From Protea cynaroides (taxonomy: Eukaryota; Streptophyta; Magnoliopsida; Proteales; Proteaceae): 64,000 nt of DNA. The stretch lies in assembly GCA_028583415.1 (NCBI GenBank), contig CM053270.1, forward strand, positions 63,229,517 through 63,293,516, in the 5' to 3' direction. The notes beneath the pieces were generated by a model, which saw only the letters and a list, made by a program, of their open reading frames with translations, was not told where the DNA came from and searched no databases. Shown one piece after another: positions 47,480 through 57,723 of the stretch. Position numbers and translations under genes: made by a program. The first letter of the stretch is position 1, and each line of letters starts with the position of its first letter.

Positions 47480-48742
47480 CAAATCATTTATCGTCCATTC
47501 AGCGTGGGTGGACATCACTATCCTCACACCTACTAATTCAACAGTCCAAAAATCTTCTCTCTTCACTAGTCTACTTTACTGTCAGTTCACATGCTTTTCA
47601 CTCTGGACAATGTTGATAGCTGTCCTTCTCGACAGACCTAGTCTTAATGTTTGCATTGATTGGATTTCTTTAGCCACCAGATGATCAGCTATATTGGAGC
47701 AAGTGTGAACAGAAAACCCATAGATCATGAAGTTGGAATCACTAATTGACGCAACCTGTTAGCTATGGCCCTCCCAAGTGTGTTTTTGTTGGATTACTGC
47801 ATACTTTAGGCTAAAAATGGCTACCATGAGTACTACATTTCATGACATCCAGTTTTGCACTCAAAGTTCACCCACAACACAACTGAAAAACAATGACATG
47901 CAATAGCAGAAATCAATGAGCAAACGAATCATCTATGGAGGTATCTAATGTTCAGCTGCAAAATTTGAAGATATCAGTGTTACATGTCGTTCAATATTTT
48001 TAAACTTGTAATTAGTTTGGCTTCTACCAGATAAACTACATTATACATGTCACGTTAGCATTTCATCATATTTGTTTTCATATTCATTGTTGTTTCTAAC
48101 CAGCATCTTTTGATGCCTGTAATCACATACTAGTTTAGCTGTTGGCATTATTTTTGTTCCTAACTAGCATCTTTGGCGACTAGAATCACATACTAGTATA
48201 TCTACTGGGATCATCATTCACTGAAACCAAGGAGAAGTTTAAATTTTTGTGTTGACAGTGGAAAGTATTTTGGACCATTATATGTGCTTTGATCTTAGTT
48301 TCTAGAGAAAGGAAGTTAATGATTAATGGATTTTGTGAACTTGATTTGGTGTGGATGAAGTGTGATTATGTTTTTTGTCCATTGTATACAGTTGAACTGA
48401 AGGGAAAACACACATACGTAAGACCAAACCTGCTTTATTTAACATAATGTTGAACTATCAGGAAACGACATGTTGATAGAACCTAAATAACCTAGACTAG
48501 GGTTGAGATGAGTGAATGGTTATCCCAAGCAGAATGAAAATAGAAATGAATGCATTAGTGAGAAAACCTCAATAGGTGACAAGAGGAGGGAAATTTCAAT
48601 TGAGGGGGCGCGTCTTGTGATTTCAATCCTTCCGATCATGACTGGACGACTCGACGGACTGGATATGATCTTTTTCCCATTCTATTTAATATAGCTAAGT
48701 GTGTAGAAGAATTGGAGCGAGCTTTGGGAACTTTAATGTAAA
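47480..48742. other. Intergenic DNA downstream of the SCPL gene
   Basis: No supported gene. Two related segments (CTAACCAGCATCTTTTGATG...ATCACATACTAGT at about 48097 and CTAACTAGCATCTTTGGCGA...ATCACATACTAGT at about 48161) form a short direct duplication. The rest shows nothing I can name. Confidence 0.4.
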
Positions 48743-51700
48743 TTACAGAGGTTGTTGAGAAATCCAGCGCTCGAACATAGCAAAGCATTCCTTAGGCTTG
48801 TATTCTGGAGTTGTGTGCCCTCCTCCCTGAATTACATCAATACTACATTGCTTTAGCATTTCTCATTTTTCATCATAATTGTTTTCCTTCATTTCTGCAT
48901 CTTTTAAGCAAGCATTGAATTAATCCCAATGGGGCAGCTAAGTTGACAAGGAGTCTTAATCCCAAGGGGGCTATGCCTCAAGAAACAAAAGGTATTGAAT
49001 TCTACTTTTCTTACTGCCTTGAGACCACTCACACGGGTGTTAAGTGTTCTTTCTTTCCTGCTATGGGTGCAAGTAGAATGATTCTCATTCAACCCCGGAA
49101 TGACCGGATCCATGCAATTGTGGGGTCAGTATGAGCCCTCAGGATTAATCAGGCCAAAGGTCTGTATACCTGTTGTTAGCCAAAAAAAAAAAAAAAAAAC
49201 ATTAAATCACAGCTTCAGCTAGATTTTAAGAACTTATCTTGGCTTTACAGTAGCGTATGTCATATGGTTGGAATAGGTCCTTGTATATCTACACCAAAAC
49301 CAAGAAAAAAATGCAAATGTCAGATTAATTCCTAAGGGACTGCCGGTCAAAATTAATCACAAAATTAAAGTATATAGGAACACTTTTAGTGAAACTTAAA
49401 TTAAGACACACCCGCCTATTTGGCCATCAACAATCCATGATCTCCATTCATCAACAATAGAGTAGTTGAGAGATTTAATCCATGCTTCAGTGGCCAAGAA
49501 TGGCACTGCCATATCATGATCACCGCTTTATTTTAAAGATGAAGGATACATACAAGCGTCAGTACTTCTTGATCAGTTAGATCTCAATTATTTATAATCA
49601 TATATCTTAATGAGGACTGCACATCTTACCTGTATATCAAAGATGGATAACCTTTTTTACTGAGAAATGCATGATATGGGATGCTGCTTTGGACTTGAAA
49701 TAAATAAGGTAGATCATATTTACACCTTTGCCATTTCTCAATGGATACATGTGTTCATCATCACATGATCTTATCCATAACCTTAATTTCATGCTAAAAA
49801 CCCCAGCAATTAATATCCACATACCTTTTGGATGTGAAGAGCATTTTGGACTCTAATGTCATTCGTCCAGTAATAAGCTAATAAATAACCATAGTTCTAC
49901 ATAAATGATAGGAGAAATAAAGAAATGTTAGTTATGTAAAGAAGTAGCCATATATATATATATATATATAATCAACAAGAAAATTAAGAACTGGACTTAC
50001 TCTGCAGCCAACTGCAGGTATAGGGGGTTGTGGATCGAGGATCTTGTAATAATTCTGGGAAAGAGATCTTCTATCTCCGACCATCTCTTTGGGTTTTGGG
50101 GAAACAAAAACGCATAATGGTTCCAAAATTTGATAAGGGTTTAATCCTGAAATACACTGAAAATTGCAAATTGTTCAACTTTCATCCTATGTTAGTCCCA
50201 TGAAAATCAATGATATAAGATAGAAAGCTCAGAGAGTAACTAATATTAAGTCCCACCCACCTTATGAAATGACTGCATATCTTTCAAACACTGTACATTA
50301 GTGGGTTCTATTTGTATATAGTTCCCTCCACAACTTCTCTTCAAAGACTGGGAAAACCAATATTAGAGGAATAAATTAAGATTTCTATGATCATGTCGCT
50401 AGCTAGCTATTAGTCTAGCTTGGATTCAACGATTACGATTCAGATTAACCAAAATGCAAGAGAGCAATTCAATCACCTCATAAAGCTCATCTGGTATAAG
50501 ACCCATCCCATGACAAAATGGCACTATTTTGTTTCTGTCAAAAGCCAGATCTGTTATAGGGTTGCCCAACAAATATCCCTGAAAATAGTTTCCGGACGAT
50601 GAGCCAATTAGTGATTGAAGTCCATAGATGCTGATAGCTAGACTAGCTTCTATGTATGAACACACAAACTACATAATATTATACAAAACTTACTTTAAGA
50701 TTTATGAGCAGTCCATTACCAGCTTCATTGCCTAAAAGCAACACCATAAATTTTAAGAAATACAAAAAAAAAAAAACAAAACAAGTAGCTGTTTCGACCT
50801 TTGAAGTGGTTGGGTTGTGCCCCATTAGTAATTAAAGACCAAATTGACTAAGAAGAAATGATCAGTGGGTAAATTCCATTTTCTTTATTTGGTGTAATAC
50901 GATCGATCTTAAATTAGGGTGGGAGAGAAAAAAGAAAATTACCATCTGATATTTCTTTAGCAACGAGTGGCACGATCTTGCCAGAATATGAATCCCCAGC
51001 GACATAGAAGTGATTATTGAGAAACTCTGGGTGGTCAAACATCCACTACAAATGGGCAATTATGTCTTTAAGCTAGAGTGACAAAAGGTACATTAAAAGG
51101 AAAGAAAAAAATTCTTGAATTGGGCTGTTCTAATGACAATATTATCTCAGAAACTAGTTCAACTGTATGTATTTGTATTTTCCATGGGATTACATCACAT
51201 GGAGGGAGAGTACATGTACATACAGGTGATCCGAGCTCATTATCCCATAGGGAGAAGAATGGTTGTTCGGCAGTAGCACCCTGCACTTCTCATATGGGAC
51301 AGTAAAATGATCATTATATATCAACTCATTTCACCAGCCCATGTGAAAGGGCGTAGAGAATGCTGCGGACTAATGATCTTTTCCCTATTCAATGTTATAA
51401 TTATAACCTTTTGGGTCTTTTGATTACAAGCCAAAATATAATAAATTTGTGAATGACGGCTTGAACTGTTAAATCCCTCTTCTTAAATGTACAGGGAGGA
51501 GAAATTTTTGTACGTCCCATGGTAAACCCTTCATCCATGATTCTAAGTTGATAAATACCATGTTAATGGATAGCCCGAAAAGCATTTCAATGTTCCCAAG
51601 TCCCATCCAAATTCCAAGCATAATGATATCTAACAATGGAGAAATGATACACTCTCATCTGTGGATGAAGTTTCTGGAGACAGAGCAGGGTTCATTTGGT

Positions 51701-53678
51701 GTAGTGGATTTGCCAACATGACATCCACATGGCAGCATTCCATTAGCAACACGGTAGAGAGTAGAGACTAGAGACCTAAACTCCTAACTCCTGTCTGCAT
51801 CCCATATATATCGGGTAGAAACACTTTGCATTGTTCCAAAATTCAAAAAAAAAAAATAAAAAAAAAAAGAAAGAAGAAGATACCACACCTTTGTAAGGAA
51901 TTGATAAAGCTGTTTTGAAGTTTTGAAGTCGCCTGTTTGATGACCTTGGGAGCTTATGGAGTAGGAGAATCCAGTCCCAACAGGTGAGTCCACAAAGATT
52001 ATACTCGCCACCTGAAACAAATTAATTCCGAGTAGAATTGGCCTAATAAGAAATCAACTGGTTAATTCTAATCCAATGTTTTTGCGAATGCTATTCAGAA
52101 TAGAATAAATAAATTAAGAAGAAAAAGAGTTTCTTGTGGTGAGTACCCATCGATGATTGAATACTCAATGTGTCATAAGGAAGGATGATTTGATAAATAC
52201 ATGCAATGGTTATAAAACATGACAAGTATTATCTAGATCCATCCGATTTGTATGGCAGTATCACTCAAGTATTAACTTTCCGTCGGATTCATACACATCG
52301 ATCCCAAGTGTGTTGAATTCATGGATTTAGAACCGTAGTCAGGATCCTAGTAATTTCCATGTTCATGGAAACCGGAGAATATTTACTCTTCATTTACAGA
52401 GTCTTGCTGCCATGTGTCCTACACTCCTACTACTCAACAGAGGACATTAATTTCATGTCATCTTTTTTTATTTTTTTAAGTAAATGGAAATATTTCCATG
52501 ATATTGGTGAGGGCAGATGACATTCCTGAAGGGTTAATGGGTGTATAGAATCTGTGAAATAGTCGGACAGACCATTAGCTAATTTCCAAAAAAGAAAAAG
52601 GAAATATGCTGAGATGTTTTCCTCAGTTTGGTTGTGGTGAGTGGTGAGTGGTGATAGTAGTGATACAGCAGCAGTGTGAGAGTGTGAGGATAGTATACGA
52701 ACCTGGGTCCATGAGTGTGGATTCAAAACGAGATTGGGTAGGCTCCCGTTGTACTCCTTGACCACGAAATAAAGTGGACCTACAACAACGTTACATTCTC
52801 ATTTCAATATTTCACTTCAACTAGTCGTATCATACATGCATCCAGTACTAATAATTAAATTAATTAAGGGGTCTTCTTCCTAGCTTGGTATAGTTTCACA
52901 CAGTTTCCAATCGATGATAAGTTGAAGAAACCCAACTCCCAAGGAAATAAGGAATGGAATGGAGATGAGAGAGATATATATATATATAGAGTTCGATCAA
53001 TTAGAAACATATAGTAACCGCGAGACAAATATAAGAAAAGGAAGAAAAGAAATATAAAAATAAATAAATAAATAAAAGAGTAAGTAATTGAGAAGTTATA
53101 GAGGAGGAGGAGGAGGAGGAGGAGGAGCAACCAATCTCATAGAGAAAAGCAGACAAAACAGAGCAACCAGGACCTCCCGTGAGCCAAAGCAAAAGAGGGT
53201 CCTTTTCTGGATTCTTCGCCGACTTCACGAAATAGTAAAACAGCTGCACATCCTCCGACTCCCCCACACCAACGTACCTGAAAAAATATAATTAAATTCT
53301 TAATTACCATTTTAAATTCATTATGTAATTAATATCCATTCATCAACTAATATTCCAATTGGGGATACAAACATGCATAATGTTAGTTAAATTAAGTATT
53401 CAAATTAAGTAACAGTAGAAATTAAGGGTATCCGCCTTTCAAAGTAGTTAATTAATTAAGGTGATCAGGTCACAGAAACTCTCATATCATACAGAAATCC
53501 CAAAACCTTAAGATACTCTATATACATACCCGGTTTCCAAATGAAAGGGAAGAGGTCCCGGAAACCCCGGAAGATATCTGACCTCTGCTGAATAGGAGAT
53601 TGGAAGAAATGACGACCACAGCTGTAGCTGTACAAGGAACAGATTGAAATACAACAACAGTTTCACTGCTGCTCCCAT
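48743..53678 (-). CDS. Serine carboxypeptidase-like protein (SCPL, clade IA type), 14 exons
   Basis: Coding exons (5' to 3'): 53678-53530, 53277-53132, 52779-52703, 52011-51889, 51045-50943, 50731-50694, 50578-50477, 50347-50261, 50156-50001, 49896-49825, 49736-49630, 49525-49412, 49288-49243, 48826-48743. They join in frame to about 467 aa. Residues 1-32 are a signal peptide, then EVRYLPGFPGPLPFHLETGY, WLTGGPGCS (about 81-89, oxyanion hole), GDSYSG (nucleophile S184), GDHDM (Asp about 391) and GGGHTTPEYKP (His about 444). WLTGGPGCS and GDSYSG are typical of plant SCPL acyltransferase-like enzymes, which use 1-O-glucose esters as acyl donors in the vacuole. Plain peptidase activity is not excluded. 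Two junctions are abnormal: the exon-11 acceptor lacks AG at the family position (nearest AG is 12 nt inside), and the exon-13 donor after TVK reads CC instead of GT. The triad is intact, so it is either functional with small in-frame losses or a young pseudogene. Confidence 0.85.
48913..49207 (+). mobile_element. SINE in intron 13 of the SCPL gene
   Basis: Plus-oriented (antisense to the gene). AGCTAAGTTGACAAGGAG (about 48937) is an A-box-like segment and GGTATTGAATTCTAC (about 48990) sits where a B box would. The element ends GTTGTTAGCC plus a run of 18 A (49182-49199). The flanks CATTGAAT (48913-48920) and CATTAAAT (49200-49207) agree at 7 of 8 positions. Its right edge is only about 36 bp from the end of SCPL exon 13, whose donor is damaged. 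Confidence 0.65.
49951..49970. repeat. (TA)n microsatellite in SCPL intron 9
   Basis: About ten AT units, 30 bp downstream of the exon 9 donor on the minus strand. Confidence 0.8.
53100..53128. repeat. (GAG)n microsatellite at the SCPL exon 2 donor
   Basis: About nine GAG units (CTC on the sense strand), beginning four bases inside intron 2 after the GTTG donor. A pyrimidine tract this close to a 5' splice site is unusual. Confidence 0.85.
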
Positions 53679-54365
53679 TCTCTTCTTCTAGCTCGATCGT
53701 TTCCAACTTTCCCCTTTTTTTTTGTCACAACCCATTTAACCAACCAGAGAGAAGATTTTTGTAAATCGACGGGGGAAGCTGTGGGTTTCCATCCACGTTC
53801 TGAAGATGGAACATAATGGATAATTATTATTCACTGCAGCCAACTCGATCGAGAAGATTCGAGGGAGAGAGAGAGAGATTTGAGGGAACCAATTATTAAC
53901 ACAAATCACTTGCCTAGAGTACGGGAGACCCACAAATTACTTTTCTCTTCTATGATTCAATCTCTTCGTACAAAAGACCCACAAATCACTTGCCTTGGAG
54001 TGGAGATGTACAAGAACAGTAAAGATCCTGATAAACAGATGTAAATGTATGAGTAAAGAAAGAAGAGGAAGAAGGAGAAGAAATCGTTTCAAGAAATGGG
54101 AGTAATAATAATACGAAAATCTAACTCACCTGAGTTGCCGATGGAAATTTTCCTTTCCTCACCTGAGTTGCCAATGAAAATCAAATTCCGTCCATCGATG
54201 CTGGAATCGTATCCGAAGGGAGAGCAAAGGGCAGTGCCGTGAGTCCAAAATGGGAGAGAGAAGAGAGTGTATCAATCGGAGAGGGAGAGAAGGAAAGAGT
54301 GGGTGAGAATGCTTGGGTTTCTCAAGTATTGGGGAAGAAACCTCAAGTATTGGGTCTCTCGAGCG
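53679..54365 (-). promoter_or_regulatory. Upstream region of the SCPL gene
   Basis: Should hold the SCPL promoter and 5' UTR. It contains a short duplicated block, CTCACCTGAGTTGCC(G/A)ATG at about 54126 and 54158, and a (GA)n run near 53865. No convincing TATA box could be tied to a start site. Confidence 0.35.
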
Positions 54366-54981
54366 TAAGGGTGTCAAAAATGGACCCGGCCCGGTAGCAC
54401 GGACCGAGCCAGCCCGATATAACCCGAACCCAACCCGGACCGAACCTTAATGGACATGTTTCGGTCTCGGCTTGAACCCGACACCGTTTCAGCCCAAACC
54501 GAAAACCGACCGGACCAGCCCGTAAGAAGCCCGAACTGCCCGAACTAATAATACCTAACCAGAGGTCCATTCGAGCCGCTTAATTTTATGGTTTTAAATT
54601 TTGATGGATTATATTACCCGATAGTCCTTCTGATCGAAAGATTATATGAATCTAAAGTTGAAAAGAGTATGTTAATTGTTCAATTTCTTGAATTACTGCA
54701 TATGAATGAATGGCTAATTTTATGATAAATAATAAAATATGCTATATATCTTACATATAAAATAGGCCCGATAAGCTTGATAAGTCCGGTCCGGACCGAA
54801 CCAACGAAATCACCTCAATAGCCCAACCCGATAACAAACCCACACCGACCACCCGATGTTATTGTGTCAGTAGCCAACCCCCCCGAACTCTTAATGGACA
54901 TGTTTTGGGCTGGGCTTACAAAACCCGACACCGATTTAGCCCGGACCGAAACCGGCCCGGACCGGCCCGTTGACACCCTTA
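54366..54981. mobile_element. hAT-type non-autonomous element with 8-bp target duplication
   Basis: The terminal inverted repeat TAAGGGTGTCAA/TTGACACCCTTA is perfect over 12 bp and is flanked by CTCGAGCG on both sides (54358-54365, 54982-54989). An 8-bp duplication is diagnostic of the hAT superfamily. The 616-bp element has no transposase. Its two ends carry related GC-rich segments (TTAATGGACATGTTT...CCCGACACCG at about 54448 and 54891) in the same orientation, with an AT-rich centre. Confidence 0.88.
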
Positions 54982-54999
54982 CTCGAGCGACTGACTACT

Positions 55000-55860
55000 C
55001 GCGGGATATCCCGTCTTAGGTTTTGTTTGGCTAATACCCTTTCTTTAGTCTATTGTGGGCATATTTATATATTTGGCCACGGGAAATATGTTTCCGTAGA
55101 TAGTGTAAATATATATTTGGCCACGGAAACCATTTTCCCATGGGTAAAAATGTATCTTTGGCCACGGAAACCATTGTTTCGTCGGTAAAAATGTATCTTT
55201 AGCCACCAAAACTATTTCCCGTTGGGTAAAAATATATTATTTTAATCACGAGATTTTTGATCCAGAATCTTCTTTTCTAATTAAAGAAGCAAGATATTTT
55301 ATAAAAGACCCAATAAATTTTAAAAGCTGTCGGCCGGTTTTGTTTTGAAATAATGAAAGCAGATTATTTTGACTGCGTCTTTTCTTTCACTTTATTGGGA
55401 AAGGAAAAGTGACACGACACCATCAACGGATTTGAGATTCTTTAGACAGATCAAGATGGATGGTTGAGATCCTTTTATTTTTTAGCAAAGTAACAGCTAT
55501 CAACGGACGAAATTCTCTTCCACGGCAGGCAGAGGTTCCTAATGCTGATTGATTGGGATCAATGGGCCCGTCTATCAATACATAGGGAGATGGATCAACT
55601 GAAATCCCACTTTTAACAGACAGCAGATGGACAGGAGAGGATTTCTACACAACTTGAGATACTCGATACTCTCTGTCATTAGATGACGGGTTGGGTGACG
55701 TTTTAATCGTACGTCACTACGTTGTCCATAGTGCGGGGTCCATGACCAAAGGCGCACTGAACGCAAACGCGTCCCTTCGTGGGGACCACACTAATGACGC
55801 GCACATTAGATAGTGGTCTTTCCAAAAAGATTACATTATTGGCCTAGATGGGCCTGTGTG
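55000..55860. other. Intergenic DNA
   Basis: No supported gene. 55060-55230 contains four imperfect repeats of ATTTGGCCACGGAAACCATT(TT)..., each about 45 bp and spaced in tandem. The rest shows nothing I recognise. Confidence 0.45.
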
Positions 55861-56109
55861 TTATCCTCGAGATTTGTCACATGAGGGCGTCTGGATAGAT
55901 CTGAAGAGATACTTGATTTGTGGTAGCTGATGCAGATGCCTGTTCTGGATCAGGTTCTTTGAACAGATCTTTGAGTTGGTTGAGGAGATCCGCCTCTTTT
56001 TCAGAGATAGTGGAAGCGATTCATTTTTCTTGGCCCATTTGGATGGCCTTGATTTGGTCGAGTTTATTGAGAATAATTTCGACCATAGATTCAGAAAGTT
56101 GCTGATGCG

Positions 56110-56310
56110 AAATGGGTGGATGGTCGTCACGTGGCTCTCGGTGAATTCGAGACTTATGTATGAGCCGACACCCAGTCGACAAGCTGAGCCAGAAGGGGGT
56201 GTCAGTTCGAACGTGAGTCTTGGATTCACCCGAGAGCCACGTGGAGACCATCCATGGCAGGCTGCCCCGTCCTCCCAAAGGTTGTGGGAGGAGACGATGT
56301 GAATCCATAT
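56110..56310. mobile_element. Fold-back element with ABRE-like arms
   Basis: GGATGGTCGTCACGTGGCTC and, in inverted form, GAGAGCCACGTGGAGACCATCC pair with each other. The right terminus GGGAGGAGACGATGTGAATCC equals that of the copy at 25631. The outer left arm is missing, so this copy is asymmetric. Each arm contains CACGTGG, the ABRE/G-box core. Confidence 0.65.
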
Positions 56311-57193
56311 TAAACATTCTTCCTCAAATATTCTGACTTTTCCCTCTTCAAATTCAAATTTAGGAACAAACCAAAATCTAATACCCACATTAACCCAATT
56401 AAGTCAGAGCAGCGTTAATCCAAAACCGATCATCTCCCAATCATCAAGGTCAAATCCTAAACCATATAAACCAAACCTGGATGATATAGTGTCAATAAAA
56501 ATTGATATTTCACATGATATCGATGTCTATCAGATTGGTGCAAAATTCAAACTTCTTTTTCAATCCAAATACCAATAATAACCTTGTGTTCAAGATTCCA
56601 TGATAGCCAAATGAAAGAATCAGCGTCAATAGCACACAAACCAATCTCACGAAGAAATACCCCTTTTAGAGAAATGGAAGCGGTCGCTTAGGGTTTGTTT
56701 GATAAAATTTCTGCTTTTGGATTCTATGGATTCTGGTTCCCAAGAAACCATTTTGGAGTAGAAACACGTTTGATAAGTCCATTTGAATTCCAACTCCCAC
56801 AAAGTGAACTGGATTCAGAATGACTCAAACATGTTTCTAATCCAAAGATACTCTAGAATTCATTTTAGAATTGCATTATAAAGTAGCTTGGAGTAGAATC
56901 TAAATTTGAACCAGAATCCAGAATCCAAAATCCAAAAGGAAAAGTTTTATCAAACGGAACCTAAATATAACAAATAAGGGGATGAGAGAAATGGAATTGG
57001 AGAGGGCTTCATTCGGTTTTGTGAATTGTGACCATCACACGTACATTTGAACTTCAGATGCTTCCCTTATGTACATCTCCCTCCCATCCATTTTCTCAAC
57101 CTAAGTCTTGTTCGGGGAGTCTTGTTCGGGTTCAAGACGGGTCAGTACAGTTCAGGTGCCAAACTTGCACCTCTAATACTCATGTTTAAATTG

Positions 57194-57247
57194 GGTTGAT
57201 CCCTCTTACCAAACCAAAAAAAAAAAAAAAAAAAAAAGGTTGATCCC
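57194..57247. mobile_element. Poly(A)-stub micro-insertion, 10-bp target duplication
   Basis: GGTTGATCCC at 57194-57203 is repeated at 57238-57247. The 34-bp insert is TCTTACCAAACC followed by about 22 A. Confidence 0.72.
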
Positions 57248-57395
57248 ACTAAATGTATGGATTTCGGTTCAATGGTCGGATTGCAGCCAACTGGTTCTTT
57301 AAGAAAAACTAGTTTTTTGGTTGATTAAAATCTTGTTGCAGCAAACCAGAAATAGAGTTGAACCATGACTAAGTGGGCAGACCCATTAGGCATTA

Positions 57396-57446
57396 AAAAT
57401 TAGATTAATTAATCATCATTATTTTTTGGTAAAATTAGATTAATTA
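57396..57446. mobile_element. Micro-insertion, 16-bp target duplication, absent from paralogue
   Basis: AAAATTAGATTAATTA at 57396-57411 and 57431-57446 flanks the 19-bp insert ATCATCATTATTTTTTGGT. Segment B at about 63150-63185 has a single AGATTAATTA, so B represents the empty site. Confidence 0.68.
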
Positions 57447-57641
57447 GTGACTCTTTGTATTTAGGAAATATTTTAGTAATCTTAGATCTTGTTAGTTAAA
57501 GAATATTAGATGTAAGGACCACAAACATCATATAAATATATAATATATTGTATACTAATTATATGTAAGAATTATAGATCCTTAAATTTATTATTATGTA
57601 TATAAGATATATTATATACGTACCTTTCACAAATGAGGGAA

Positions 57642-57675
57642 ATCATGATTTTTTTTTTTTTAGGCTCATCATGAT
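57642..57675. mobile_element. Poly(T) micro-insertion, 8-bp target duplication, absent from paralogue
   Basis: ATCATGAT at 57642-57649 and 57668-57675 flanks an insert of T-run plus AGGCTC. Segment B reads GAGGGAAATCATGATATTAAT at 63368-63388 with no insert. Confidence 0.68.
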
Positions 57676-57723
57676 ATTAATGTTGATCTCTCTTGTGTTC
57701 TATTAAATAATATTAACCCCAAC

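Larger units (their letters stand above)
45215..47480 (+). mobile_element. Probable LTR/5' region of a Ty3/gypsy-type element with tandem arrays
   Basis: The stretch has features I associate with LTR-adjacent regions of plant Ty3/gypsy elements: a TGTGGGGACGTGCATGTAGGC start (about 45217), four copies of a 'GAACTACG...GA(T)TTCTAGGA...TACGTAGGCAACTTGGGA'-type block (45507, 45930, 46803, 47067), three internal tandem arrays, and a TGGCGACTCC box at about 47471 that could be a primer-binding site. No gag-pol frame follows within the window. Boundaries and class are uncertain. Confidence 0.45.
57283..57720. repeat. Paralogous segment A (left part), interrupted by insertions
   Basis: Aligns with 63012-63430: shared CTGGTTCTT, GGGCAGACCCATTAGGCATTAAA, TTAGATCTTG(T/C)TAG, AAAGAATATTAGATGTA, ATAAATATATAATAT, TATAGATCCTT(A)AA, GAGGGAAATCATGAT and TCTATTAAATAATATTA. 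Copy A continues after the 57724-59599 insertion at 59605-59690 (TATTTAATATAGACG...TTTGTATCCCATG). Function unknown; probably an old non-coding repeat or segmental duplication. Confidence 0.75.

Noticed and set aside
47471..47490. TGGCGACTCC as a tRNA primer-binding site
   Set aside because: Kept only as weak support for the retroelement call: I could not match it base by base to a tRNA 3' end, and the LTR end before it does not read CA.
48943..49134. 63-codon plus-strand frame in SCPL intron 13
   Set aside because: It lies entirely within the SINE.
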